64,000 bases of DNA from Diogma glabrata (taxonomy: Eukaryota > Arthropoda > Insecta > Diptera > Cylindrotomidae): assembly GCA_963693315.1 (NCBI GenBank), contig OY856186.1, positions 131,157,930-131,221,929 on the forward strand, read 5' to 3'. The notes beneath the pieces are model-generated. The model was not told where the DNA came from, did not search any database, and saw nothing but the letters and a program-made list of their open reading frames with translations. Position numbers and translations under genes: made by a program. Of the stretch, positions 23,222 through 33,249 are shown one piece after another (position 1 is the first letter of the stretch; each line of letters opens with the position of its first letter).

Positions 23222-24352
23222 ATGAGGACTTGTCCTACCGCGTCAATGGAGATGCTGTTAGGACTGGTTCCGCTCCACTTGCAGATTAAGAGCGTAGCTA
23301 GGGAAACCATACTGAGATTTAGCATGGAGGGTATGGGTAAGGAAGAGATCATAAAGTCTAAATATCGGGATAGTCTCTCAAGGGATAATCCCTTGCTTGA
23401 GTCTCCTAAAGATGGAATGATTAAGCAGTACAACTTCGATAAGAAATATACATCGCAGTTGTGCAAAAAGGCGGAGTGGAGCAGTGAATCCACTACATAC
23501 CATCTGGGTAACGATGTTATCAAATGGTACGCGGATGGGTCTAAAACCGGAGTAGGGGTGGGTGCCGGAGTATTTGGACCGAAAACCAAATACTTTGAGC
23601 CCATGCGCACCTACCCCAGTGCCTTCCAGGCTGATATATGTGCAATCGAAAGATGCGCAAACTTTTGCTTAAGAAGGAAATATAAGAATGAGAGAATTGC
23701 CATCTTATCAGACAGCCAAGCAGCAATCAATGCGTTACGCTCATACACCATCACATCCAAAATTGTTGGAGACTGTGTGAGCAAGCTAAATAAGCTTGGG
23801 AATAGTAACAAAGTAACAGTTTACTGGATACCTGGTCATGCGGGTATCGCAGGTAATGAAGAAGCCGACAAATTAGCAAGACGAGGTGCTTTAACATCGT
23901 TTGTTGGCCCGGAGCCCTTTTGTGGACTGGGGACTAAAGCCATCCACGGAAGGATGAGGGAAGCAATTATGACGGATTGGTCCAAAACCTGGGATAACAC
24001 CGAGGCTCTAAGGCAATCCAAGGAGTTGATTGGATCGTTCAATCAAAAGAGAGCAGTAATGTGCTGTAGGTTAAATAGGAATAACCTAAGAATACTGACA
24101 GGGGTTCTTACAGGACACTGTAAACTAAGAAAACACCTTAATAACATTGGGGTGGAGCAGGGTGACGAATGTAGATTTTGTCTTTTGGAAGAAGAGACTC
24201 CAGCCCATCTTCTCAAAGATTGTGGAGCCTTGATCTACATGAGAAGGTTTCATCTGGGGGAGTGTTACATTAACGGGCATGACCTGCATAAACTTAACCC
24301 TCTCCATATCCTGAGGTTCCTGAAGGAAGCTGGACTGGAGGAGGTGCTCTAA
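23222..24352 (+). pseudogene. LOA LINE ORF2: RNase H and zinc knuckle
   Basis: The open frame after the LINE-K tail starts MRTCPTASMEMLLGL, the natural continuation of LOA ORF2. It contains a full RNase H: WYADGSKT (Asp), FQADICAIE (Glu), ILSDSQAA (Asp) and GHAGIAGNEEADKLA (Asp), so all four catalytic acids are in place. Near the C-terminus is a CCHC knuckle (CRFC, then HLLKDC). RNase H degrades the RNA strand during LINE copying. The domain is intact but cannot be expressed as part of a working ORF2 because the RT is missing upstream. Confidence 0.85.
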
Positions 24353-24460
24353 CTGGGTAGTCACCAGGGAGTAGTAGGGTGGGGTACAATAGATCATTTT
24401 GGTCGCAGTACAAAATATAACCACCAAATTTTAATCAAATCTAATCTAATGGTAGGACCA

Positions 24461-26300
24461 GACCCAGAAAATTGTTCTATAGTACAGCGAACATAACAGC
24501 ATAGAAAAATATAGATTTTTAACAATTTTTGAAAACAATGTAGGTTGAAAACATTTGATATTTTTATACAAAAAACAGTTTAGGTTATAATATACATTTT
24601 CAAACATTAATAATTTAAACCGATTTAATAAAATGAACTTTAAGAAACAAAGTCCTTTAATTTCCCATCTTCGTTGCTTATAGTAATATACTATAAACAC
24701 TGTTCGAGAAAGTAATTATACTTTTTACTTTTTCACACACTTTTCAACCCACTTGTTTGCATAAACCTGTGCAAAACCAAGTGCAAAGTCATCATTTCTA
24801 AATAAAATATTTTATTTACTCTGTATGAAGGACACATGACACTTCTGAAATTCTATATTTTTCTATTTTTTTATGTTTCTTCAATTATTTTATGGGAAAC
24901 TAAAGAAATGTATAAAATGAGCCGTTCACTGCACAACACGATTAACTTCATAAAACAAAATGTTGAGAAATTTGAGTTTTTTTCAAAGGTCAAATAAATT
25001 TCGATATTTAGTAGTGGTAATCTTTATCATTCAGGAATGTTATTAGAAACATAATTTATTTAATTTTGGTACTACTACTATAATTAGATATTATAGTAGT
25101 AATTTAATTAGTATAATAGATATTATAAGTTTTTAATGTCAGGTTTTTAATAGTCATTTTTTAATGGTCAGACAAATTTTGACTTTTAATGGTGTTTATC
25201 TTAATTATTCAGGAAAGTTGTTTTTAACATAGAAAGTTATGACTATAGCAAGTTTTTTGACATTTGAATTTAAAATTTTCCAAAAAGTGGAGTTAGTCGA
25301 TTTGTGCTATGAACGGCACAAATATGAAAAATAAATTGTATTTTTTTAAATTAGTTAGTTTTGTAGCGAAAACAGTTAAACAGTTTTTGAGTAGTTAATG
25401 TGTTGTTAAGTTCTTTTGATTGAGTTGGGATCGAGATATTGAGTTCGAGGTAGTGGGAAAAGTGAAGTAAATTTGAGTTATTGAAATGTGGAATGATGGA
25501 TTTATTCACTAAATATAAGATTATTCAATATCGCAATATTAAGCATAAAAAAAATCAATTAGTATTAACGAAAGAAAAAAGCTATCTCAATATTAATCAG
25601 TGTAACCATATAACTTTAATAATTAAAATGAAACTTTAAGAGCAATGTGTCTATAATAATTAGTGACTATAAGTTATGATGATTACTTGTAATGATAAGT
25701 TATAATGGTTCAAATAAATGATAAAAAACGACTATATTGTTGTGTTTCTTCTCATTGTTATTATTGTGGGGAGTGAAATTAGTGGTCATTGCTGAAACGA
25801 TTAGAACAGATCTAACATTTTTTATATAACGGAAAACTCATCCGCACCATTAGAAGGTATGCCTATTGGATTGCAAATATTGGTAGCTGATAGTGACGTA
25901 AATTGTGAAGATCCTGGGAAAAAAAATTGAAAGTTTAAGACTGTAAGAGTATTTTTCTTTATTAAGTGAAAAATAAAGGGGAAGATGCAATGTTAGTGTA
26001 AATAATTTAGGGACATGGCAATAATTTTGTGACACGGCAGTGCAATCACCCTTCAAACCTGGGTGGTGTTTTGAGGCACGCTGTTGTTTTTTTTTTGTTT
26101 ATTCTAAAATTTCTTGTTAGTGAGGGTGGTCTAGAACCTTCGCACAATGAGCTAGCAGCAGGGTTATTGGCGTGCGTGACCAACTGGTAGACCTCCACGG
26201 TCTACCAGACAAACCTCAGACGACAAGTACACATAATTTAACGAAAAAGAATACCCACTATCTTTGAATACCCACCAAACTTATTGGAGCGGCCTCCACG
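24461..26300. other. AT-rich region without a recognisable gene
   Basis: Only short unmatched frames are present. A perfect 12-bp hairpin occurs near 25071-25101 (TACTACTATAAT, five bases, ATTATAGTAGTA). Another occurs near 26188-26210 (GGTAGACC, five bases, GGTCTACC). Confidence 0.5.
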
Positions 26301-26319
26301 AATTACTAGTGGACTGTAT

Positions 26320-27125
26320 GATGAATGTTGATATGGTTAAAATTGTACATATAATTGTGCATAACCGGAATATGAGTATTAATACGGTTAATAAACTTGT
26401 TAATACGATGACTATGGTTGTTGAGACGATGAATATAATTGTTGAAGTTTGATAAGTATAGCCACTGCGATATCATACATAAGATGGCAATAATTAATAA
26501 TCCGATGAATATAATAGATGATACGATGAAAATAATTGATGAAGATTGATAAGTATAGTCGCTGCAACATATCACACATAAATTGATGAAGCGATAAATA
26601 TAGTTGGTGATACGTTGAATATAATTGATCAGTATAGCCACTGCTATATATCACATATAAATTGATAAAGCGATAAATATAGTTGGTGATACGATGAATA
26701 TATTGATCATACGATGACTATAGTAATCGATACCATGAATATGAATGCAATTAATCAATAGCCACTGGAACATATCACACATAAATTGTGAAAGCGATGA
26801 ATATAATTGATAATACGATGACTATAGTAATCGATGCGATGAATATGAATGCAACTGATCAATAGCCACTGGAATATATCACACATAAATTGTGAAAGCG
26901 ATGAATATAATTGATAATACGATGACTATAGTAATCGATGCGATGAATATGAATGCAACTGATCAATAGCCACTGGAACATATCACACATAAATTGTGGA
27001 AGCGATGAATATAATTGATAATACGATGACTATAGTATTCGATGCGATGAATATGAATGCAACTGATCAATAGCCACTGGAACATATTACACATAAATTG
27101 TGAAAGCGATGAATATAATTGGTTC
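26320..27125. repeat. Tandem array: four copies of a 104-bp unit plus degenerate upstream copies
   Basis: The phrase GCCACTGGAA begins at 26761, 26865, 26969 and 27073, exactly 104 bp apart. Each unit also has CACACATAAATTGTG and repeated ATACGATGA/GATGAATAT sub-motifs. Upstream (26320-26760) the same short motifs recur in a more diverged order, suggesting an older part of the array built from a basic unit of roughly 15-20 bp. Short frames in the array are by-products of the repeat. Confidence 0.85.
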
Positions 27126-27659
27126 AGTCCAGCTACGTGCATCTGCAAATACAATGTATTAATATTTTCCCACACAATGCTTTAACAACCAGCATGGAAC
27201 GACTCATTAACTTTATCAAATAAAAACACTTCCATCACTATTGTGAAACCATGGCGTGGTTTATGAACAGGAACATCAAACAAAACCACGTTCTAATTAC
27301 AAACTTTAATGGCGCTAGCGTAAATTTGCATTACCATTAGATTTATTAACAATTTTTGTTTTATATGTATATATGATAACAATTTTTATTTTACAAACAA
27401 TTCGTAATGTTTTCAACTCAGAAACATATTTTATTTTATTAGGAAAATCCAGAAAACAATAGGACATCTTACTTATAAGTTTAATCACTATAAGTGAGAT
27501 GTCTAAAAGAGAAAAAAATTCTAGAAAACAAAAGGTTTTATAACTACCCATGACATGAAACGTATTTGTTTACAACAGCGCCACAGTTGTTGAACACTGC
27601 ACTAATTAGTGCTAAACAACTGCCTTTTCGAAATAGAATACGCCAATTTTCCTTATATG

Positions 27660-27861
27660 GTGAGAACTAGAACTCAAACCATCGAAATGGCGAAAATGTC
27701 AAAATGACATTAAAAATGTAAACAAATAATTTCACTAAGGTAAGAAAATATTTCATTTTTATGAAACTAATAAAATTATTAATACCTTTTATCTTCTTAC
27801 AGTGTGGTGCAATGGGTGTTCATAAAAGCAGAAGATGTCAACGCTATATCAATACTGATCG
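27660..27861 (+). other. Possible host exon with splice-like signals (weak)
   Basis: A donor-like AAGGTAAGA near 27738 and an acceptor-like TTCTTACAG near 27802 would join a 5' leader to a short exon. That exon starts ATGGGTGTTCATAAAAGC and ends CGA before a donor-like GTGAGT (about 27862). The encoded 17 residues (MGVHKSRRC...) are not recognised and no downstream exon could be assigned. A TATA-like GGCTATAAATAC lies at about 27978-27989. These could be chance motifs in AT-rich DNA. Confidence 0.2.
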
Positions 27862-28619
27862 AGTGAGTATTTAAATAAGTAATAATAATACTTTTCCAAT
27901 TATTCATAGGGATATTGATAGAGCATTAACACTTATCGTGTTTATCGACATGTTGTTCACTAACGGTCGTTACTTATGGCTATAAATACAAGTAGTGGCG
28001 TATAGAGGCTCTCTTAGTCTTTTCTGATTTCTAATTAGAGTGTGATTGTTTTGACGTCCGCTTATTTTTTTGATTATCAAATGATCAGATTGATTAATTA
28101 GCCATTGTTCTTGTGAATAATTTGTTGAATCTTTAAAGATAAGAATAAAAGGAACAAAAAAGGAGTAACTTCGTGTTTAGTGCGTGTGTTGTCCATAATT
28201 TATATTTATATATTTATATTTAAAGATAAAGCTAAAATAAACAAAGGAAAACCATATATAATAAAAGTAACGTAAAGAAGAAAATGTGATTGTTTGCCTT
28301 GTAAATCCCCGTAAAATGTAATGTGCCTCTACAAAGAAGACGGAAAGTGTATGTAGTGTACATTAGCTGTATCGGCTCATCATTTCGTCCTTCGTTACAA
28401 CTAAATCAGTTGCCGACGTCACCTTTGGTTGTAAGAATTATAATTACTGTTCATCTTTTTGGATTACGACCTCATGTTGGCAACAACCGAAACAATTGTG
28501 ACATAACCACGTACATCCATTGTGGTTGTCCATCCATTGTCGTTTTTTTCTAACTTTGGGGTACATCTTGGAATTAATAACTCAACAATTTCTGATATCA
28601 GTGATAGTTTTTTTTAATG

Positions 28620-28930
28620 AATTTCGTCGTGATACAGTCATCCTATAGCAATATAGTAACAAAAATTGCGTGATCTGATTTACTCGTGATATAAACATCA
28701 AGGACTGTTTTATCTGAATTATTCTCATCGTAGAAGCATAATACCAGGGATTTTATTTAATTAATGTATCCGCAATATTGTCATCATAGCAATCTAGTAT
28801 CAAGGATTGCTTTGTCTGATTTGTTTCGCCATATAATTATCATAGCAATCTATTATCAAGGAATGCTTGCTTGGAATTATTAGTAATATAGTCGTCATAG
28901 AAGTATATTGTCAAGTATTACTTTCACACT
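28620..28930. repeat. Degenerate tandem repeat, unit about 60 bp
   Basis: The phrase ATAGTCATCATAGCAATCTA followed by TATCAAGGATTGC recurs with variation about five times. No coding potential is evident. A run of G follows at about 28998-29010. Confidence 0.55.
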
Positions 28931-29195
28931 ATAGTCACCACAACGATACCTTAAGTAAGATGGTCTGACAATTTGGCTGAGTTGAGGAGTGGAGAATGGG
29001 GGGGGGGGGGTCTGGACTGGATATGGGGTGAGTCATATTTTATTTAATTTTAATTAGATGTAGGAATGATCACGGATGCATATGTGAATGAGTGTGAGAA
29101 TGTGGGGGTGCATGTGTGTGAACCAATGTCCATAATGCACTTCGTTTATACAAATATGTGGACTATAAACGAAGCGGTCTTATATCAGCAGGTGA

Positions 29196-29471
29196 ATTAT
29201 AACGGCACTATCCCATGGAACAGAAAGTCCATGTAAACCAGAAACCGTGTGGTTAATGCGTGGCAGGTTTGATCAAGACCATCCTTATACAGTTGGTTTT
29301 CAAGATTTTGGCGCTCTATGGGAAGATGTAACATACTGGCGAAACTGTTTTAGATCATCAGTTATTGTTAATTCTGGTAAAATTGATACAAATGAATTGA
29401 AGACCGCAACGATCGCATTTAGATATGGACTATCAGCTATTTTAGTGGGATTAGTAACACGGAAATTTTGA
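29196..29471 (+). pseudogene. Unidentified protein fragment interrupted by hAT-C
   Basis: About 90 codons open after a stop near 29193, with normal-looking composition: CKPETVWLMRGRFD, GALWEDVTYWRNCF, SGKIDTNELKT. The frame ends in TGA at 29469-29471, at the insertion site. One frame over, the text continues across the target duplication and resumes after hAT-C at 37698 (IGRGAILFDEVIPGC) until a stop near 37752. The interrupted coding sequence is therefore older than hAT-C and has one frameshift at the junction. I do not recognise the family. A host gene, a virus-derived insertion or an unfamiliar transposon protein are all possible. Confidence 0.5.
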
Positions 29472-29784
29472 TCATATTTAGGGTTTCTAAATATCCGGCC
29501 TATTTGATTATCCGGATATCGAATACATAAAAAATAAATTATCCGGATAATCCGAATATTCGGTTAATATAAGCAGATAAAAAGACGTCTTTTTTATTTT
29601 GCGGCATTTAATTCATTTTTGTATATTTTTCGTATATCTATATTAATTCATTTTTATACATAGTCACAAAATAACAAAAATAGTAACAAATCATAAAAGA
29701 ATAATAAATAAAGAATTGTTAATAAATTTAATTAAGTTAATAAAGTTATTGATTCATTTTTATAAACGCATATTTTAGAAAAAT

Positions 29785-31230
29785 CATTGTATTAAATGTT
29801 GTTTGAAATTGAGCCGAGTTCTAATTTTTGTCCTGGTGAAACCAGCAATTGAAAATACGCGCTCCGTTGCAGTCGATATAGGTTTTAATGTTAATAATGC
29901 ACGATTTAGAATATTTACATTGTCTGTCCTTTTTTATGATAATTATTTATATAAACGAAATCTTTTTCAGTAATGTGGAACTTTCTTCATTCTGCTTCTC
30001 AGCATGAGTGTCATCAAAGGAATTGCATTCTCAAGTTGTTTCTGCAGTGACGATTTCTTACAAACTTCACTACTTATAACGTATTCTTTTGTACTGTACA
30101 GAACACGGACAAAAAGGAAACAGAATTGAAAAAATCCTCGCATAGAACATAACAAAATGTACAAAAATTCAGAGCTGGTACAATATGAAAAGAACACAAT
30201 AAAAAAATTCGGAGCTAGTACAATTTGAAATAATTTTTTTTGTTTTGTTTTCATTGGCATTTAGTCCAATTATATTTATATATATTATTTATTTATTACA
30301 TATATTATTTATGTATTATATATAATATTTATTTAGTTTGGTTTACCAGACCTGCTAAAAGTGAAACTGCATCTATTTTGAGGTTATTATTAAACTTCAC
30401 TTCTTCGCATAAATTATAATGACTGAATGCAAAACCAAAACGAAATAAAAAAAACAAAAATATCACTTAAAAGTGTTAACAAAAAAGTAAACAAAAAATA
30501 ACAAAAAAAAAATGTTCAGTACAATATACTACACCATCGATTTTTACGTTGCTGTTTTTCTGTACTGGGTGAGGAAATACATTGAACTATATTTACAAAA
30601 GAATACTATTAAAATTCTTGTTCGGAGCTGGTATAGTACAAAAGAATACGAGTTTACGAAAATTCGGTACTAGAACATGTCCGGAACACTACAAAAGAAT
30701 ACACTATAAGACTTTCTTCATCCTTATTTACAATAGTAATTTCTTCAGTGATTTCCTCATATTCATCATAATCACAGGTGAATGTATTTTTCTAAAAATT
30801 TCTACCGCCAATGCAAGACCATTTAAACATAATCAAAATATTTATTGGAATGTGGAAAATTGCCTGTTTATAAAAAGATTAACAGAGTCATAAGGAATTT
30901 ATCACGAAGTTCATTCGTTCGATTTTTTATCTACTTCAATATTTTTTTTGAAAAATTCGTTCCACATTCTTCTAAATTTTCGAAAACGAATTTGAAAACG
31001 TTTCAGCAGTCAAAAGCGTGGCTGAATTTTTGTTTAATTCTTTTACAGATTTTTCCAGTGGAAATAAGAGATCTAACAACTCTCTCTTTCCATACCATAA
31101 AGGTTTAAAATACTTTTAGTTACAGTAGAGAGATTTTTAGACATGACAAAGGCTTTACTTCGTACACTTTTAATTTTTCTTGATGTAGATGATTCATGAA
31201 TTTTATCGATTGAAGTTAAAGTTGAAGCTG
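29785..31230 (-). pseudogene. hAT-C transposase remnant with C-terminal dimerisation motif
   Basis: Read leftwards: LDLLFPLEKSVKELN (about 31070-31020), a run of stops, then after MITE-T SSLQKQLENAIP (about 30050-30010), and finally NRALLTLKPISTATERVFS, IAGF and KIRTRLNF (about 29920-29800). The last block is the hAT C-terminal dimerisation domain (consensus P.S...ER.FS..G....R.RL). Several frameshifts and stops are present. The N-terminal part would lie beyond Gypsy-1, but I could not identify it there. Confidence 0.7.
30079..30704. mobile_element. MITE-T copy 2, flanked by TATA
   Basis: The left end reads ACGTATTCTTTTGTACTGTA and the right end CACTACAAAAGAATACAC. TATA flanks both sides (30075-30078 and 30705-30708). 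An internal stretch near 30597-30655 repeats the ACAAAAGAATAC end motif, so this copy may itself be composite. It sits inside the hAT-C transposase and resembles the element at 9826-10412. Confidence 0.6.
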
Positions 31231-31234
31231 AATT

Positions 31235-31580
31235 TGTGGGAACATATAAAATTGTCATAAACGAAAACAACAATGTCTTTAAATACAAACAAACAAAAAC
31301 AATTATTCTATTAAAGCTATTTAAATCAAAACAAGATTGTATTCAGCAAATTTGTTCATAACCCTGTAATAATGCCCGTTATAATTTCTTAAAATTAATT
31401 AATATAAAAATATGTTAATCAGTTTCATTTAAGTCTTCACTGTAATTACGTTAAACTAAATCAAATAAAAAGTGTATATGAAAATTGAAGCCTATAAATT
31501 GTTGAAGTTCATGAGTTTATATAAACGCTGAAGCTACCACAAGTACGGAGTCAGGATTAAATAAATCCAGGGCAACTAAA
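31235..31580 (+). repeat. Gypsy-1 5' LTR
   Basis: It begins TGTGGGAACATATAAAATTG and ends GGGCAACTAAA. It should contain the element promoter. A TTTATATAAACG motif about 60 bp before the end is a TATA-box candidate. Confidence 0.9.
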
Positions 31581-31581
31581 T

Positions 31582-31599
31582 TGGTGACTTACGACAAGG
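31582..31599 (+). promoter_or_regulatory. Gypsy-1 primer-binding site
   Basis: TGGTGACTTACGACAAGG starts one base after the LTR. TGG pairs with the CCA end of a tRNA primer. The TGGTGAC start recalls the TGGCGAC site used by tRNA-Arg-primed elements, but the tRNA is not proved. Confidence 0.6.
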
Positions 31600-32337
31600 A
31601 GCTCGCAGAATTTGGATTTCTCAAACTAAGCAGATATAAATTCACATTAAAAGGCAGGAAACTTGGTACGATTCTTCGTACCAAGTAAGGAGTAAGTTTT
31701 AAAAACTAATTTATATCAATAAAATAGAATACTCTCGTTGTATTGTATTGCAGTGGAATTTTCATTATTTTACCGTTATTGTTTAATAACGTTATCTATA
31801 TACCGCAACAATCAACTGGTCAACACAAACAACATTTTGTTTTACAAATTCAAGAAGATGTTCATTTGCTAGCGAAAATAATTTTATCAGCCGTTTTGTC
31901 TACCACAAAAGGAATCTCAACATACATCATATTATAAGTTTATTTTCTCAAAGAATTTAATTAAATTACTCAAGACATTATCACAGGGTAAGTCTCGTAA
32001 TCAATTTTTTGTTGTTTATTTTCTTGTTTTGAATATTGAATTTTAGTTTAAAAACTAAATTTCAAATATATTTTTGAAAAATATTGAAATTTACTGAATT
32101 GTTGTTTAGTTTTGAAATTTACTTTTCGGCAAAATAATTTTGTTTGTTCCACATTGTTGATCGTAACCGTTATCGTTACCGTTACCGTTAATTATAATTT
32201 TAATAAAACGATTTATTACGTAACAGTGATTTACTTTGTACTTTTACTACAAACATATTTGTGATTTGTTTCTCAACAATTACTCGGTGGTACTACTTTT
32301 TTTTTTAAAATCATTTTTTATCTTCAATTGGGTAATC

Positions 32338-33249
32338 ATGGAAGATGAAAACAAACTTACTATTGAGGAGAAACTTGAAAGAGTGCAAATCGACTCGAGT
32401 AAGTTAGTTGCTTTTCCATTTTTTTGGCATGAAATGCCGGGTCTTTGGTTCGCTCATGCAGAGGCGGTTTTGGCAACTCGACGCATAACCTCGGACCACC
32501 AACAATATTTAATGACGGTTGCTGCACTTCCAGTTGACGTTATTGCTACCGTATCGGATGTAGTTTCTAAGCCACCGGACAGTAATAAATTCAAAACTCT
32601 TAAAACTGAAGTTGTTAATAGAATGAGCCTTTCGGAAACACGTAGAATTGAGGAGCTGGTAGGTACTACAGCTATGGGAGACCAAACACCATCGTCTTTT
32701 TATCGCAAATTGGAACAATTGGCAGGTGCATCTCCAGCTGTAACAGATAGCTTGTTGAAAACATTATGGTTAAAACGACTTCCTGAAAACTTACGTGGAA
32801 TCGTTCTCATCCAGGAAGCAGAACCGATAGAGAAATTAACCGCGTTGGCTGACAAGATTTGGGAATTTCATAGCCCAACAATGTCTGGAACAATTTTTAG
32901 TGTCAACAAACCAGCAAGCGAATCTACTACTGATATCGTAACACTCAATAGCCTCGCAGTTGCAATTGAAGAGTTGCGACAGCAAGTTTTTCGACAAGAT
33001 CGATCTAGATCACGAAATAACTTTCCTCATTCGAACAATCAAAGAAGTTTTTCTCGGAACCGGTCACAGAATCGGTACCGCCCAAGATCACGTTCTCGCT
33101 CTTCCGATGTAAATCGACCACGATTCTGCTATTACCATTTTCGATTTGGCACTGCTGCACAGAAGTGTGTTGGTGGCTCGTCTACTTTTAAAGGTCGAAA
33201 AGGGGTAAAATCCAATCCCAGTGGTTCAACTAAAAAGTCGGAAAACTAA
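32338..33249 (+). CDS. Gypsy-1 Gag
   Basis: About 303 codons from the ATG at 32338 ([17 protein letters not shown]). An upstream in-frame ATG at 32236 would add a hydrophobic 34-residue leader and is less likely. The capsid-like part (residues 20-200) has [16 protein letters not shown] and [14 protein letters not shown], typical of arthropod Gypsy Gag. An Arg/Ser-rich stretch follows, then [14 protein letters not shown], a nucleocapsid-like Cys/His motif. The protein packages element RNA. The frame overlaps pol by 16 bases at its 3' end, so Pol is presumably made by a -1 shift. Confidence 0.88.
   Translation: MEDENKLTIEEKLERVQIDSSKLVAFPFFWHEMPGLWFAHAEAVLATRRITSDHQQYLMTVAALPVDVIATVSDVVSKPPDSNKFKTLKTEVVNRMSLSETRRIEELVGTTAMGDQTPSSFYRKLEQLAGASPAVTDSLLKTLWLKRLPENLRGIVLIQEAEPIEKLTALADKIWEFHSPTMSGTIFSVNKPASESTTDIVTLNSLAVAIEELRQQVFRQDRSRSRNNFPHSNNQRSFSRNRSQNRYRPRSRSRSSDVNRPRFCYYHFRFGTAAQKCVGGSSTFKGRKGVKSNPSGSTKKSEN

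Larger units (their letters stand above)
15790..24448 (+). mobile_element. LOA/I-group LINE with RNase H, flanked by 12-bp target duplications
   Basis: The 12-bp duplication ATGGTAGGACCA occurs at 15778-15789 and 24449-24460. Inside are a 5' tandem repeat, ORF1 with a DUF4780-like domain, ORF2 starting at an overlapping TAATG, endonuclease, RT pieces, RNase H and a CCHC knuckle, then a short 3' UTR ending in AATC-type repeats. This domain order fits the LOA side of the I group of LINEs. The element is split by hAT-A1 (18662-22428) and by a truncated LINE-K (22678-23221). Most of the RT palm is missing. Confidence 0.85.

Noticed and set aside
26320..27125. Possible CRISPR-like array
   Set aside because: Units are long and adjacent, with no unique spacers, and the genome is clearly eukaryotic. 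It is a minisatellite.
27978..28210. LTR-like segment with TATA box
   Set aside because: No matching second LTR, primer-binding site or defined ends could be found. It is kept only as a weak promoter-like motif.
28323..28553. 76-codon ORF as a host gene
   Set aside because: No recognisable motif, no supporting splice pattern, and length expected by chance.
32236..32337. Upstream ATG as the Gypsy-1 gag start
   Set aside because: It adds a hydrophobic, Phe/Leu-rich leader unlike Gag N-termini. The ATG at 32338 gives a typical start.
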